Source: Flavobacterium sangjuense (GTDB taxonomy: Bacteria; Bacteroidota; Bacteroidia; Flavobacteriales; Flavobacteriaceae). Taken from it: a DNA stretch of 64,000 nt. Numbering within the stretch: position 1 is the first letter of the stretch; each line of letters begins with the position of its first letter. Shown here piece after piece: positions 24,001 through 33,898 of the stretch. A model generated the notes under the pieces. That model was not told the DNA's origin. It saw only the letters and a list, made by a program, of their open reading frames with translations, and searched no databases. Position numbers and translations under genes: made by a program. Where the stretch lies: the NCBI RefSeq assembly GCF_004797125.1, contig NZ_CP038810.1:1-64000 (forward strand). Reading direction: 5' to 3'.

Positions 24001-27000
24001 ACGCTATTGCAACTGCAGGAATAGGAATAAGCATTTGTTCAACCGTTGGTTCGGTAAATATAACTGCTGGTTCTAGTGCGGCTAACTATAATTATACAGA
24101 TTGGTCATCAAACGGAACTGGTACCTTTACAAACGCTGGGTCTTTAACAACTTGTACTTACACTCCAAGTGTCGCTGATATTACAGCTGGTAGTGTTACT
24201 TTAACATTGACTGCATATGGAAATACTCCTTGTTCAAATACAACATCAACAAAAACATTAACTATAAGCAGCCCAATGACAGTAGATGCTGGTGCTGATT
24301 TTTCAACTTGTTATGCTGCGGGTGCAATCAACATTACTGCGGGTGCTAGTGCTACAAATCAAGCAACTTTATTATGGACTTCAAATGGTTCTGGCACTTT
24401 TGCAAATGCTAATTCTTTGACTACATGTACTTATACACCAAGTGCTGCTGATTTAACAGCCGGAAGTGTAATTTTTACACTATATGCTACAAATGCTGCT
24501 TGTGCTGATGTTTCTGCTACTAAAACTGTAAGCTTTAGCCAACTTTCAACTGCTGTTGCCGGAACAACAATAAACACTTGTTCTACTAATGGTGCGGTAA
24601 ATATTACTGCTGGTGCAAGTGCTACAAATTATACTGCTGTTGCTTGGTCATCAAGCGGAACAGGTACTTTTACGGATGCAGATTCTCTTACTTTGTGTAC
24701 CTATGCTCCGAGTGCTGCAGATATTACTGCTGGTAGTATTACATTAACCCTTACAGTTAACGGAAATGCTCCATGTACAGATGTTACTTCTACAAAAAAT
24801 CTGATTATTAGTCTTGGACCAAATGCTGTTGCAGGTGCAAGTTTTTCAGCTTGTTATTCATCTGGAGCAATCAACATTACTGCAGGTTCTAGTGCTACTA
24901 ATCAAACGAGTGTGAATTGGACATCAAACGGAACTGGTACTTTTGCTAATGCCAATTCGTTAACGACTTGTACCTACACTCCGAGTGCTGCTGATATAAC
25001 AGCAGGAAGTGTAATTTTTACACTTACTGCTTCAAATGCAGGTTGTGCTGATGCTACTGATACAAAGACACTAACTATTAGTTTACTTCCAACAGCTATT
25101 GCCGGAACAGCAATGAACACTTGTTCTTCTACTGGTGCCGTAAATATAACTACAGGTTCTAGTGCTACTAATTATACTTCAGTTACCTGGACATCAAATG
25201 GAACAGGTACTTTTGCAAATGCTAATTCACTAACAACTTGTACTTACACTCCAAGTGTCGCTGATATAACAGCCGGAAGTGTAATATTAACTCTTACTGT
25301 TACCGGAAATGCTCCGTGTGCAGATGTTACTTCAACAAAAAATCTAACGATTAGTCTTGCGCCAACAGCAGTGGCCGGTTCAAATTTTTCAACTTGTTAT
25401 TCATCTGGAGCAATAAGTATTACTACAGGTTCAAGCGCTACTAATCAAACAAGTGTAACTTGGACGTCAACTGGAACTGGTACATTTGCTAATGCCAATT
25501 CTTTAACGACTTGTACTTACACTCCGAGTGCTGCAGATATAACAGCCGGAAGTGTGATTTTTACACTTACTGCTACTAATGCAGGTTGTGCTAATGCTAC
25601 AGCTACTAAAACACTAACTATCAGTTTGCTTCCAACAGCAGTTGCCGGACCAGCGATAGATACTTGTTCTTCTACTGGTGCCATAAACATAACTGCTGGT
25701 TCTAGTGCTACAAACTATGCTTCTATTGCTTGGACATCAAGTGGAACAGGGACTTTTACAAATTCGAATTCTTTAACAACGTGTACTTACAATCCTAGTG
25801 CTGCAGATATAACAGCCGGAAGTGTAGTATTAACTCTTACAGTTAATGGAAATGCGCCATGTGCTACCATTACTGACAATAAAACATTAACGATAAGTAA
25901 AGTAATGACTGCAGTAGCAGGTCCGGCATTTACTGCGTGTTCTTCTAATACAGCTATAGTAGTTACAACTGGTTCTAGTGCTACTAATCAAACCCTTGTA
26001 ACTTGGACATCAAGTGGAACTGGTACTTTCACTAATCCAAATTCATTGACAACATGTACTTATACTCCAAGTGTTGCTGATACAACCGGAGGAAGTGTTA
26101 TCATATCTCTAACAGCTTCAAATACGAGCTGTCCAACTGTAACATCTAATAAAACCTTAACCTTTGTTGCTGCTCCAATAGCAGATGCAGGTTCAGATAT
26201 AGCTACTTGTTCTACTTGTGGTACTGTAAATATTACTGCTAATTCAAGTGCTTCAAACTATACTTCTATTGTTTGGACATCAAGCGGAACAGGGACTTTT
26301 ACAAACCCAACTTCTTTAACAACATGTACTTATACTCCAAGCGCTGCTGATATTACAACCAGTTTGGTTCAAGGAGGTATAACGTTAACTTTAACAGCTA
26401 CCGGAACTTCTCCGTGTACAACATCTGTTTCAACAAAAGTACTTGCAATCACATCACAAACATTTACTTCTTCAGGTACTTTTACTGTTCCTGCCGGAGT
26501 ATACCAAGTAACTGTTGAAGCTTGGGGTGGTGGCGGAAAAGGTGGTGACGGATTGAACGTAGGTAAAGTTGGCGGTGGCGGTGGCGGTGGCGCTTATTCT
26601 TTAAAATCTGTTGCTGTAGTTCCTGGAAATACTTACTCAGTAAATGTTGGATTAGGATCACACTCTGTTGCAGATGGAGGAGACTCATGGTTTATTAATA
26701 CTTCAACCTTTCTCGCAAAAGGTGGTACTACAGCTCTTGACAATGCAGTTACTGGTGGTGCTGGTGGTAGTACTGCAGCTTGTATTGGAGATGTTACTTC
26801 AAGAGGTGGAAATGGTGCAAACGGCGTAACCGGATCTTATGGCGGCGGCGGCGGTGCCGGAGCAGAAGCAGGTGAAAATATGGGTGTTGACGCAACAACA
26901 AACTTAGGAGCTATTGCAGTTTGCAGTGGTGGAAATGGTGGAAATGGATATACTTCTCAAAACGGTGATGGTCTAACAGGAATTGCACCCGGTGGTGGTG

Positions 27001-30000
27001 GTGGTGGTGGCCGTAGAAATGGAAACAATGGTGTAAACCAAGGCACTGGCGGTCCTGGAGCTGATGGAAAAGTAGTTATAAAATGGCCGGTAAATGCAAT
27101 GCTTCCATCATTAACATATGCGCCGGGAGGAATAACATCTAATTTGCAATTATGGTTGCGTTCTGACTTATTAAACGGAACTACAACAGTAGCAGATAAT
27201 ACTCCGGTTACAACTTGGTACACTCAAGCAAGAGGAGCTAATGCAATTAAACCTGCAGCAGTCGGAGCACCTGTATATCGTAATAACGCAGCTTATAACA
27301 TCAATTTTAATGCTGTAGTAGATTTTACTAATCCATACAATACACCTTCTCAGGTTTATACAGATTTGAGTAGTTCAAGACAGTATTTAAAAGGTACAAA
27401 TGGTTATTATTCTGAAGATACTTTTGTAGTTGTTATTCCTGATGTTACTGTAACTTCAGCGTTAAACAGTATGGATGTATTTGCCGGAAAAAGCTCTCCT
27501 TGTGCTCAAAATACTAAAGCAGGTATTTCTTATGGAAATGTTGATACGCGATTTACTAATGAAGTACTATCGTATACTTCAGGTACAACTACTTCATACG
27601 GAAATGCTGAAGTTAGTACAACTACACAATACAGCAGACCCGGAATTATAAACGTAAGAAATAATTCAGGAAATACGGGAATGCAATTATATTACAATGC
27701 AAATAATATAGCCACTACTGAAGTTAATGCATCTAAACACAGAAATATCTACGACAGTCAATACTGGATTGGAAGAAGTGAAGCCTGGGACGGAAGTTTA
27801 GATGGAAGAATTGCTGAAGTTATCACGTATAGCTCTAGAAAAAACGATACTACTGAAAGAAACAAAATTGAAAGTTATTTAGGTGTTAAATACGGTATAA
27901 CTTTAGGAGTAAACGGTACTTCTCAAAACTACCTCGCTTCTGACGGAACTATCATTTGGGATGCAACTGCAAATGCCGGTTATAACTATGACATTGCCGG
28001 AATTGGAAGAGATGATGTTGAAAAACTAAATCAAAAACAATCTAAAAGTGTTAACGCTAACTCTAATTTAACTATTGGATTAGGAACAATTGCTACTACA
28101 AACACTGCAAACACCAATGCATTTGATGCTGATAAAAAATATTTGATTTGGGGTGATAACGGTGGAAATATGAACGACTCAGGAACCGATTTAACTATAA
28201 CTTTTGGTGGTACTTCTAGCGTTACAACACTAACAGATCTTCCAAACAAAAAATGGAAAATTAATGAAATTGGTGGCGACGTTGCAACTACAAAAGTTTC
28301 TATCCCAACAACAGCATTTGCAAGTTTACCTGCCTTAGCCGGAAATGATGCTTATGTAATGATTGTTGCTTCAGATGCTGCTTTTACAACTAATTTAGAA
28401 ACCGTATTTTTAACAACCAATGGTACTGCTCAGGAAACTGATTATGACTTTGACGGAACTAAATTCTTCACATTTGGAGTTGCTCACGAAAGCATTTATT
28501 CAAGACATGCAACATTTGACGGAACTGATGATACTATGAAAGTTAGCAATTCAAACAACTTAAACAGTACTTTCTCGATGATGACATGGGTAAGACCAAC
28601 AGGTGCAAACACTTTGGCTAACGACAGAACAATTGTTTCAAAATACAATGGAACATCTGGTTTTAGAGTTTACTTAAACTCAACAAACAGAGTTGTTGTT
28701 ACCTGGGCTGGTGGAACTACTTTGACTTCAGCTACTGCTTTACCAAGTTCAGAATGGCATAATGTTGCTATCATTTACTCAAGTGGTTCTATCAAACTTT
28801 ATATTGATGGTGTATTAGATTCAACTGTTGCTTCTGCAGCTCCGGTTTCAAGTACAAACACGTTCTCAATTGGTGCTGAATACAGATCTAAATCAGATAC
28901 ACGTAATTTCTTCAAAGGAGATATTGATGAGTTCAGATTATGGGATAAAGCGATAACACTTTCAGAATTAAAATTTGTAATGAACCAGGAAATACTTCAA
29001 AACGCTACTGGTACAAAAGGTGCAATTTTGCCAACAACGATAACTAAAAATGACATCAGTACTTTAAACTGGAGTAATCTTCAGGCGTATTATTCTATGA
29101 ATTCTTTCATTGGAACACACATCAATGATGATTCTCAAAACAGCAATAGAGGAAATGTATTTTTACCAAATAAAACAACAATAACCGTACAATCTTCTCC
29201 ACAACCATATGAAAGTTCGACTGATGGTTCATGGTCTAGCACAAGTACTTGGTCTAATGGAACTATCCAACAATTACCAAATAGTATTTCAATTGTTGAC
29301 GGAACTACTCCAATCGACTGGAACATTGTTAAAACAAACAATAATGTTGGTTCTACCGGAAACAAAACGGTTCTTGGATTGTTTGTTAATACAAACACTT
29401 TAAGCGCTACAAATGATACAAAAATCCAGGTATCTCACTATTTAAAAATTGATGGTAAAATTGATTTAGTTGGAAAATCTCAATTAATTCAAACTACTAA
29501 TTCAGATTTAGATGTAACTAGCGCTGGTTCTTTAGAAAGAGATCAACAAGGTCAGGCTATAAAATACAACTACAACTATTGGTCTTCTCCTGTAAGTTCT
29601 ATTAATAATACAACTATTAATCACGGATTTACAGTAGCCGGAGTTATGAAAGACGGAACTAATGTTAACAATCCACAAAATTTACAATGGACAACAGGAG
29701 TAAATGGATCGCCAACAACGCCTATAACATTGAGTAGCTATTGGATATTTAAATTCCAAAACTCTACTAATTCATATGCAAACTGGGCATCTGCCGGACC
29801 AAACGGAACATTATTACCTGGTCAAGGATATACAATGAAAGGTTGTGGTTCTGCAGCAGCAGATCAAAACTATGTATTTGTTGGTAAACCAAATAATGGA
29901 ACTATCACTTCAACTGTTGGTCCTGGTAACCTAAATCTATGTGGTAACCCATATGCTTCTGCTATTGACGCTGATCAATTTATTGACGACAATGCAGCCA

Positions 30001-31058
30001 GTTTAAATGGAACGTTATATTTCTGGGAACATTACAGTACAAATACAGCTCATGCTACTATTCAGTATCAAGGTGGTTATGCAACCTATACAAAAACAGG
30101 TGGAACTGCTCCTGTAGCTCCAGCCGGAATAAGCGGATTAGGTTCAAGTAGTAAAGTTGCTAAAAGATATATCCCGGTAGGACAAGGATTCTTTGTGACT
30201 GGTTCAGCAACTGGTGGAACAATTACATTCAACAATGCACAAAGATTGTTTGTTAAAGAAAATGATCCAACTTCATTCACCTTATTCAAAACAGGAAATG
30301 CTACTGTAGTTGCTACTGTTAATCAGGAATACAATAATGCATCTGATACTGTTACAGAAGAGCAGTTTGCTAAATTGAGATTAGGATACAATTCAGCTGA
30401 TAACTATCACAGACAGATATTATTAGGTTTTATGAACGAACATGCAACAGCTGGATATGATAACGGTTATGACGCTTTAAGCATTGAATCGCTTACCAAT
30501 GACATGTACTTTATCAATGGAACTAATAAATTAAACATCAGTGGTGATGGTTCCTTTAACGTAAACAACATTTATCCATTGGGTGTTAAAAATGCAGTAG
30601 CTGGTGAAGTAACTTTTGTAGTTGATGGAAAAGAGAATTTTGATGATGATCAGGAAATATACATTTATGACAATGTGACTTCAATCTATCACAGTATCAA
30701 AGATCAAAACTTCCAAATCAATTTGCCGGTTGGAACTTATGATACAAGATTCTCATTAAGATTTACAAATGGCAGTACAGCACTTGGAACAGTTGATCAT
30801 ACTGATGCAAATCACGGAATCAGCGTGATACATTCACAAGCTAACAATGTAATCAACATCAAAAACGAATTGCAGGAAGTAAATGTAAAATCCGTTTCAT
30901 TATACAACTTGTTAGGTCAAGAAGTACAGTCTTGGAAAATGTATAACCAAAACCAAACTGATATGCAATTACGCGTTAGTGATTTAAGCTCTGGAACTTA
31001 TATCGTAAAAGTAATTACCGATGGTGGTGATGTAACTAAAAAAATAATAATTAAATAA
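21066..31058 (+). CDS. Giant T9SS surface protein with 16 Ig-like repeats, glycine-rich and LamG-like domains
   Basis: A 3330-residue secreted protein, probably a surface adhesin or cell-surface layer component. Order: signal peptide 1-27 (ends FGYAQ); glycine-rich domain ~28-240 starting YTSSGTFVAPAGVTTIQVEA; one distinct beta domain ~242-347; sixteen ~90-residue Ig/PKD-like repeats ~348-1797; a second glycine-rich domain ~1798-2014 starting FTSSGTFTVPAGV; a sugar-binding-like region with LQLWLRSD and RNKIESYLGVKYGITL (~2030-2280); a LamG-like jelly roll ~2478-2630; and a T9SS type A sorting domain in the last ~75 residues (LYNLLGQEVQSW, SSGTYIVKV, TKKIIIK). There is no catalytic motif. It is monocistronic, with its terminator at 31141-31163. 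Confidence 0.95.
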   Translation: MKNLLLKAEKNCVLLITLLVSSFGYAQTTRIYTSSGTFVAPAGVTTIQVEAYGAGGGGGFGGTSNKDGAGGGGGGGYSRNTTVSVTAGTIYTITIGAQGTGATTSGTPNGTSGGNTTAVFGATTVTANGGIGGFGYSNGGAGGSAGTGSTRNGGAGGNGLNGNGSGGGGGAGGTTSNGGNGSVPTGGTAGGGNAGAGGNGTTANAAAGSNATNYGGGGGGGTKSSAGGNGTQGYAIITYTCPTYALTSATTSNSPLCTGSSASVTLNSSSLASGTYTVTYNLSGATTATGNTASMTFTAGSPGTGTFSTSVLNIGSTTVTITNLASSYCTNSISSFNTTSVTVNPPPTSNAGTAVVACSTDTAIPVTAGSSATNYTSVAWTSSGTGSFTNANSLTTCTYNPSASDISTGIVTLTLTVSNPGCADATSTKTLTLRAAAIAIAGTNINTCSTVGAVNITDGASASNYTSVVWTSNGTGTFVNNNSLTTCTYEPSVDDITAGTITLTLTVIGNSPCSNVTSTKTLTVSSPPTAVAGDEFSSCSAATAINITTGSTATNQTSINWTSDGSGTFTNANSLTTCTYTPSAADISFGEVIFTLTSSNLGCTDTTATKKLKFYVTPTCVAGTPVVTCSTSGSVNITTGSSATNYTSIAWTSNGTGTFTDADSLTSCNYTPSAADITVGSVTLTLTASGDASCGNITSSKTLTISSPPTADAGADFYSCSAATPINVTIGSSATNQTSVNWTSDGSGTFANANSLTTCTYTPSAADISSGEVIITLTSSNLGCTNANATKKLTFYTTPTCFAGTLLSTCSTAGSVNITTGSNATNYTSIAWTSNGSGTFTDADSLTSCTYTPSAADISMGSITLTLTAVGHPLCGDAISTKTLTISSPMTAIAGANFNTCSTSGAINITSGSSATNYTSIVWTSNGTGTLTNSNSLTTCTYTPSAADITAGSVKITLIASNSGCANMTSSKKIFFIPDAIATAGIGISICSTVGSVNITAGSSAANYNYTDWSSNGTGTFTNAGSLTTCTYTPSVADITAGSVTLTLTAYGNTPCSNTTSTKTLTISSPMTVDAGADFSTCYAAGAINITAGASATNQATLLWTSNGSGTFANANSLTTCTYTPSAADLTAGSVIFTLYATNAACADVSATKTVSFSQLSTAVAGTTINTCSTNGAVNITAGASATNYTAVAWSSSGTGTFTDADSLTLCTYAPSAADITAGSITLTLTVNGNAPCTDVTSTKNLIISLGPNAVAGASFSACYSSGAINITAGSSATNQTSVNWTSNGTGTFANANSLTTCTYTPSAADITAGSVIFTLTASNAGCADATDTKTLTISLLPTAIAGTAMNTCSSTGAVNITTGSSATNYTSVTWTSNGTGTFANANSLTTCTYTPSVADITAGSVILTLTVTGNAPCADVTSTKNLTISLAPTAVAGSNFSTCYSSGAISITTGSSATNQTSVTWTSTGTGTFANANSLTTCTYTPSAADITAGSVIFTLTATNAGCANATATKTLTISLLPTAVAGPAIDTCSSTGAINITAGSSATNYASIAWTSSGTGTFTNSNSLTTCTYNPSAADITAGSVVLTLTVNGNAPCATITDNKTLTISKVMTAVAGPAFTACSSNTAIVVTTGSSATNQTLVTWTSSGTGTFTNPNSLTTCTYTPSVADTTGGSVIISLTASNTSCPTVTSNKTLTFVAAPIADAGSDIATCSTCGTVNITANSSASNYTSIVWTSSGTGTFTNPTSLTTCTYTPSAADITTSLVQGGITLTLTATGTSPCTTSVSTKVLAITSQTFTSSGTFTVPAGVYQVTVEAWGGGGKGGDGLNVGKVGGGGGGGAYSLKSVAVVPGNTYSVNVGLGSHSVADGGDSWFINTSTFLAKGGTTALDNAVTGGAGGSTAACIGDVTSRGGNGANGVTGSYGGGGGAGAEAGENMGVDATTNLGAIAVCSGGNGGNGYTSQNGDGLTGIAPGGGGGGGRRNGNNGVNQGTGGPGADGKVVIKWPVNAMLPSLTYAPGGITSNLQLWLRSDLLNGTTTVADNTPVTTWYTQARGANAIKPAAVGAPVYRNNAAYNINFNAVVDFTNPYNTPSQVYTDLSSSRQYLKGTNGYYSEDTFVVVIPDVTVTSALNSMDVFAGKSSPCAQNTKAGISYGNVDTRFTNEVLSYTSGTTTSYGNAEVSTTTQYSRPGIINVRNNSGNTGMQLYYNANNIATTEVNASKHRNIYDSQYWIGRSEAWDGSLDGRIAEVITYSSRKNDTTERNKIESYLGVKYGITLGVNGTSQNYLASDGTIIWDATANAGYNYDIAGIGRDDVEKLNQKQSKSVNANSNLTIGLGTIATTNTANTNAFDADKKYLIWGDNGGNMNDSGTDLTITFGGTSSVTTLTDLPNKKWKINEIGGDVATTKVSIPTTAFASLPALAGNDAYVMIVASDAAFTTNLETVFLTTNGTAQETDYDFDGTKFFTFGVAHESIYSRHATFDGTDDTMKVSNSNNLNSTFSMMTWVRPTGANTLANDRTIVSKYNGTSGFRVYLNSTNRVVVTWAGGTTLTSATALPSSEWHNVAIIYSSGSIKLYIDGVLDSTVASAAPVSSTNTFSIGAEYRSKSDTRNFFKGDIDEFRLWDKAITLSELKFVMNQEILQNATGTKGAILPTTITKNDISTLNWSNLQAYYSMNSFIGTHINDDSQNSNRGNVFLPNKTTITVQSSPQPYESSTDGSWSSTSTWSNGTIQQLPNSISIVDGTTPIDWNIVKTNNNVGSTGNKTVLGLFVNTNTLSATNDTKIQVSHYLKIDGKIDLVGKSQLIQTTNSDLDVTSAGSLERDQQGQAIKYNYNYWSSPVSSINNTTINHGFTVAGVMKDGTNVNNPQNLQWTTGVNGSPTTPITLSSYWIFKFQNSTNSYANWASAGPNGTLLPGQGYTMKGCGSAAADQNYVFVGKPNNGTITSTVGPGNLNLCGNPYASAIDADQFIDDNAASLNGTLYFWEHYSTNTAHATIQYQGGYATYTKTGGTAPVAPAGISGLGSSSKVAKRYIPVGQGFFVTGSATGGTITFNNAQRLFVKENDPTSFTLFKTGNATVVATVNQEYNNASDTVTEEQFAKLRLGYNSADNYHRQILLGFMNEHATAGYDNGYDALSIESLTNDMYFINGTNKLNISGDGSFNVNNIYPLGVKNAVAGEVTFVVDGKENFDDDQEIYIYDNVTSIYHSIKDQNFQINLPVGTYDTRFSLRFTNGSTALGTVDHTDANHGISVIHSQANNVINIKNELQEVNVKSVSLYNLLGQEVQSWKMYNQNQTDMQLRVSDLSSGTYIVKVITDGGDVTKKIIIK
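21273..21293 (+). repeat. (GGT)7 tract
   Basis: Seven GGT units in the first glycine-rich domain of the giant protein. A second (GGT)7 lies at 21708-21728. Length changes would stay in frame. Confidence 0.85.
22107..26455 (+). repeat. Sixteen ~270-bp tandem repeats (two alternating types)
   Basis: Each unit encodes about 90 residues with a Cys near the start (TCST.G or .CSAAT.), NITTGSSATN, W(T/S)S.GTGTF, SLTTCTY.PSAADI, a strand ending LTLT or FTLT, and a second Cys pair partner. From unit 2 on, even units read ATNYTS..W and G.(A/S)PC, while odd units read ATNQTS..W and SN.GC. The true duplication unit is therefore about 180 residues (~543 bp). Confidence 0.9.
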
Positions 31059-31140
31059 CCCCTGCTAATGAATTAAACCTACCTCTTGTTCTGCTGTTTA
31101 TTTGACACTAAATTGGCTACTATAATACAAGGCAAAAAAT

Positions 31141-31163
31141 ATCCCCGACTTCGGGGATTTTTT
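31141..31163 (+). terminator. Bidirectional terminator, giant gene / hisS
   Basis: ATCCCCGA (31141-31148), CT, TCGGGGAT (31151-31158), then T6 on the plus strand. Six A before the stem give a T-run on the minus strand, where hisS ends at 31185. Confidence 0.88.
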
Positions 31164-31184
31164 GTTTTTAACTCTGACTAAATA

Positions 31185-32543
31185 TTAAGAAAGCTTCTTG
31201 ATAAAATTGTCAAGATTTAACTGAAGCTGTTCTCCGGTTTGTATATCTTTTAAAGTAAAATTCGAACCATCTATTTCTTTTACCACAAACGGAATTCCTC
31301 TGCGTTCCGCATGTTTAAATTGTTTGTCAATTTTAGCTGCATCAGGATACATTTCGGATTTGATATTTTTATTCCTAAGTGTCGTAATAGCTTTCATAGC
31401 TTCAAAAGTCTGGCTTTCACCAAAATTTAAAAATAGCACTTTTGTAGCAGTAGTAACTGTTTCCGGAAATAAATTCAGTTCTTCCAGAACTAAATATATT
31501 CTATCCAAACCAAACGAAATTCCAACACCGCTCATATCTTTCAACCCAAAAATCCCGGTCAAATCATCATAACGTCCGCCACCACCTATAGAACCCATGG
31601 CAACTTCTTTTGGCCCAGTAACTTCAAAAATAGCTCCGGTGTAATAATTTAATCCACGGGCCAAAGTAACATCCAAATCTAAAATCGCTTTTTGCAAACC
31701 AAGTTTAGTTACGTTGTCACAAATGAAACGCAATTCTTCAACACCTTTTTTTCCTTCTTCAGAAGAAGAAAGTAATCGGGTTAGTTTTTCTAATTTCTCC
31801 TGAATCGTTCCGGTAAAATTGAACAAAGGTTGTACTTTTACTAAAGCCTCATCCGAAATCCCTTTTTCAAGCATTTCTTTTTTAACTCCGTCCTCTCCTA
31901 TTTTGTCGAGCTTATCTAAAGCTACTGTAAAGTCAATCAATTTGTCTGAAGCACCAATTACTTCAGCTATTCCGGATAATACTTTTCTGTTGTTGATTTT
32001 TATAGTAACACCATGCAACCCTAAATCTGCAAAAACCGAATCGTACAATTGCACCAACTCTACTTCCTGCCACAACGATTTGGAACCAACAACATCGGCA
32101 TCGCACTGATAAAACTCTCTGAATCTTCCTTTTTGTGGACGATCAGCGCGCCAAACAGGTTGGATTTGATACCGCTTAAACGGAAACTCAATCTCGCTTT
32201 GATGCTGCACAACGTAACGCGCGAAAGGAACAGTTAAGTCGTAACGCAAGGCTTTTTCGGAAATCTTATTTGTTAGTTGTTTGTAGTTAATCGATTGTAG
32301 TTGTTCCGCTGGAACTTTATCCAAATAATCCCCTGAATTCAATATCTTAAAAATCAAACGATCACCTTCTTCCCCATATTTTCCCATCAAAGTATCCGAG
32401 TTTTCAAACGACGGCGTTTCAATTGGCTGGTAACCAAACTTCTCAAAATGATGTCTCATTATCGAAATAATATAGTTACGTTTAGCAACCTCTGCCGGTG
32501 AAAAATCTCTTGTCCCTTTTGGAATACTTGGTTTTGATGCCAT
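31185..32543 (-). CDS. hisS: Histidine--tRNA ligase
   Basis: A 452-residue class II aminoacyl-tRNA synthetase charging tRNA-His. It starts [21 protein letters not shown] (motif 1 region), has motif 2 [17 protein letters not shown], the histidine signatures [15 protein letters not shown] and [12 protein letters not shown], and motif 3 [18 protein letters not shown]. The C-terminal anticodon-binding domain begins around residue 350. The length and all motifs are normal. It is convergent with the giant surface gene. Confidence 0.97.
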   Translation of the reverse strand: MASKPSIPKGTRDFSPAEVAKRNYIISIMRHHFEKFGYQPIETPSFENSDTLMGKYGEEGDRLIFKILNSGDYLDKVPAEQLQSINYKQLTNKISEKALRYDLTVPFARYVVQHQSEIEFPFKRYQIQPVWRADRPQKGRFREFYQCDADVVGSKSLWQEVELVQLYDSVFADLGLHGVTIKINNRKVLSGIAEVIGASDKLIDFTVALDKLDKIGEDGVKKEMLEKGISDEALVKVQPLFNFTGTIQEKLEKLTRLLSSSEEGKKGVEELRFICDNVTKLGLQKAILDLDVTLARGLNYYTGAIFEVTGPKEVAMGSIGGGGRYDDLTGIFGLKDMSGVGISFGLDRIYLVLEELNLFPETVTTATKVLFLNFGESQTFEAMKAITTLRNKNIKSEMYPDAAKIDKQFKHAERRGIPFVVKEIDGSNFTLKDIQTGEQLQLNLDNFIKKLS

Positions 32544-32609
32544 TTGAAAGAATTATGAATTCGTAATTGAATTGCAAATATCTTATTTTATATCTGAATG
32601 TAAATATTC

Positions 32610-32643
32610 TTGTAACAAAAACTGTATTTTAGTGTCAAATTTG
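32610..32643 (+). promoter_or_regulatory. Promoter-like element at the ABC permease start
   Basis: TTG (32610-32612), 23-nt spacer, CAAATTTG (32636-32643; one mismatch to TAnnTTTG). The ATG at 32648 is only 4 nt later, so the mRNA would be leaderless or nearly so. Confidence 0.45.
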
Positions 32644-32647
32644 CCAT

Positions 32648-33898
32648 ATGTTAGGAATTGGACTGTTTAGGGAAAATGTAAAAATCGCGCTGGGTTCCAT
32701 CCGAACGCAGTTGCTTCGTACCATTTTGACCGTTGTTATTATCGCGATTGGAATTACAGCTCTGGTTGGAATTTTAACCGTAGTTGCCGCTTTCGAAAAC
32801 AATTTGAATTCCACTTTTGCCTCAATGGGTTCCAATACCTTCAACATTAACCAATACCAAAATACCTTACGTGGAGACGGTGGCAATGAAATTGAAAAAA
32901 TAAATCCAATCATTACCTATCCCGAAGCCAAAGCTTTTAAAGAAAAATACAACTTTCCAATGACGGAAACTTCACTGTCATTTGTAGCGACTTCAAGTGC
33001 TGAAGTGAAATTTGAAAGTCAAAAAACAGATCCGGAAATTTCGGTTATTGGCATTGACGAATATTATATAGCAAACTCCGGTTTGGAAGTTACTCAAGGC
33101 AGAAACTTTAACTCTTTTGACATTTCAAATAATGTTTATTCCTGCATTGTAGGCTCTGATTTTGCTACAAAAGGTTTGTTGAAAGATGTTAATCCAATCA
33201 ATAAAATTCTATCTGTTCGTGGCGCCAAATTCAAAGTCATTGGCGTATTAAAAGAACAAGGTTCCACTTTTGGAAACAGAAAAGACTTGAGAGTTATGAT
33301 TCCGATTCAGGTGGCGCGTTCGTTATTTTCGCAACCCAATATCAATTACTCACTGAGCACTATGATTCAAAAAACAGAATTGCTCGATGCCGCTATCGAC
33401 AATGCTGTTATCACCATGCGTAAAATCAGAAAACTAAATCCTGTCGAAGAAGATAATTTTGGTATTTCCCGAAGCGACGATTTGGTCAATAGAATTGCCA
33501 GCATTACCGATTTCTTAGGCGTTTCAGCCTGGTTGATTGGCATTATTACCATATTAGGTTCGTCGATTGCCCTGATGAATATTATGATTGTCTCTGTAAC
33601 CGAAAGAACCCGTGAAATTGGTGTCAGAAAAGCATTGGGTGCCAAAAAAAGTGCTATCGCTATTCAGTTTTTTATTGAAACAATAACCGTAGGACAAATT
33701 GGTGGAATTTTAGGAATATTATTGGGAATTTCAGTTGGTTATCTAATTTCGTCCCTGCTTGACTTGGCATTTGTGACTCCTTGGGGCGCCATTTTTGCTG
33801 CCTTTGTGACCAGTTTTATTGTTGGCTTAGTTTCCGGATTATATCCCGCAATAAAAGCTTCTCAACTTGATCCTATCGAAGCGTTGCGATACGAATAG
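32648..33898 (+). CDS. MacB-like ABC transporter permease
   Basis: A 416-residue inner-membrane permease of the MacB/FtsX type. One membrane helix near residues 20-48 ([26 protein letters not shown]) is followed by a periplasmic MacB-PCD-like domain. Three C-terminal helices follow, the FtsX core, starting [54 protein letters not shown] and ending [13 protein letters not shown]. No ATPase gene is adjacent, so it pairs with one encoded elsewhere. Members export macrolides, peptides or lipoproteins; the cargo here is unknown. It abuts prmC tail to tail with no gap. Confidence 0.93.
   Translation: MLGIGLFRENVKIALGSIRTQLLRTILTVVIIAIGITALVGILTVVAAFENNLNSTFASMGSNTFNINQYQNTLRGDGGNEIEKINPIITYPEAKAFKEKYNFPMTETSLSFVATSSAEVKFESQKTDPEISVIGIDEYYIANSGLEVTQGRNFNSFDISNNVYSCIVGSDFATKGLLKDVNPINKILSVRGAKFKVIGVLKEQGSTFGNRKDLRVMIPIQVARSLFSQPNINYSLSTMIQKTELLDAAIDNAVITMRKIRKLNPVEEDNFGISRSDDLVNRIASITDFLGVSAWLIGIITILGSSIALMNIMIVSVTERTREIGVRKALGAKKSAIAIQFFIETITVGQIGGILGILLGISVGYLISSLLDLAFVTPWGAIFAAFVTSFIVGLVSGLYPAIKASQLDPIEALRYE

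Noticed and set aside
22107..26455. CRISPR-like or mobile repeat array
   Set aside because: The repeats are ~270-bp coding units in one open frame of a secreted protein, with no constant short repeat and unique spacers.
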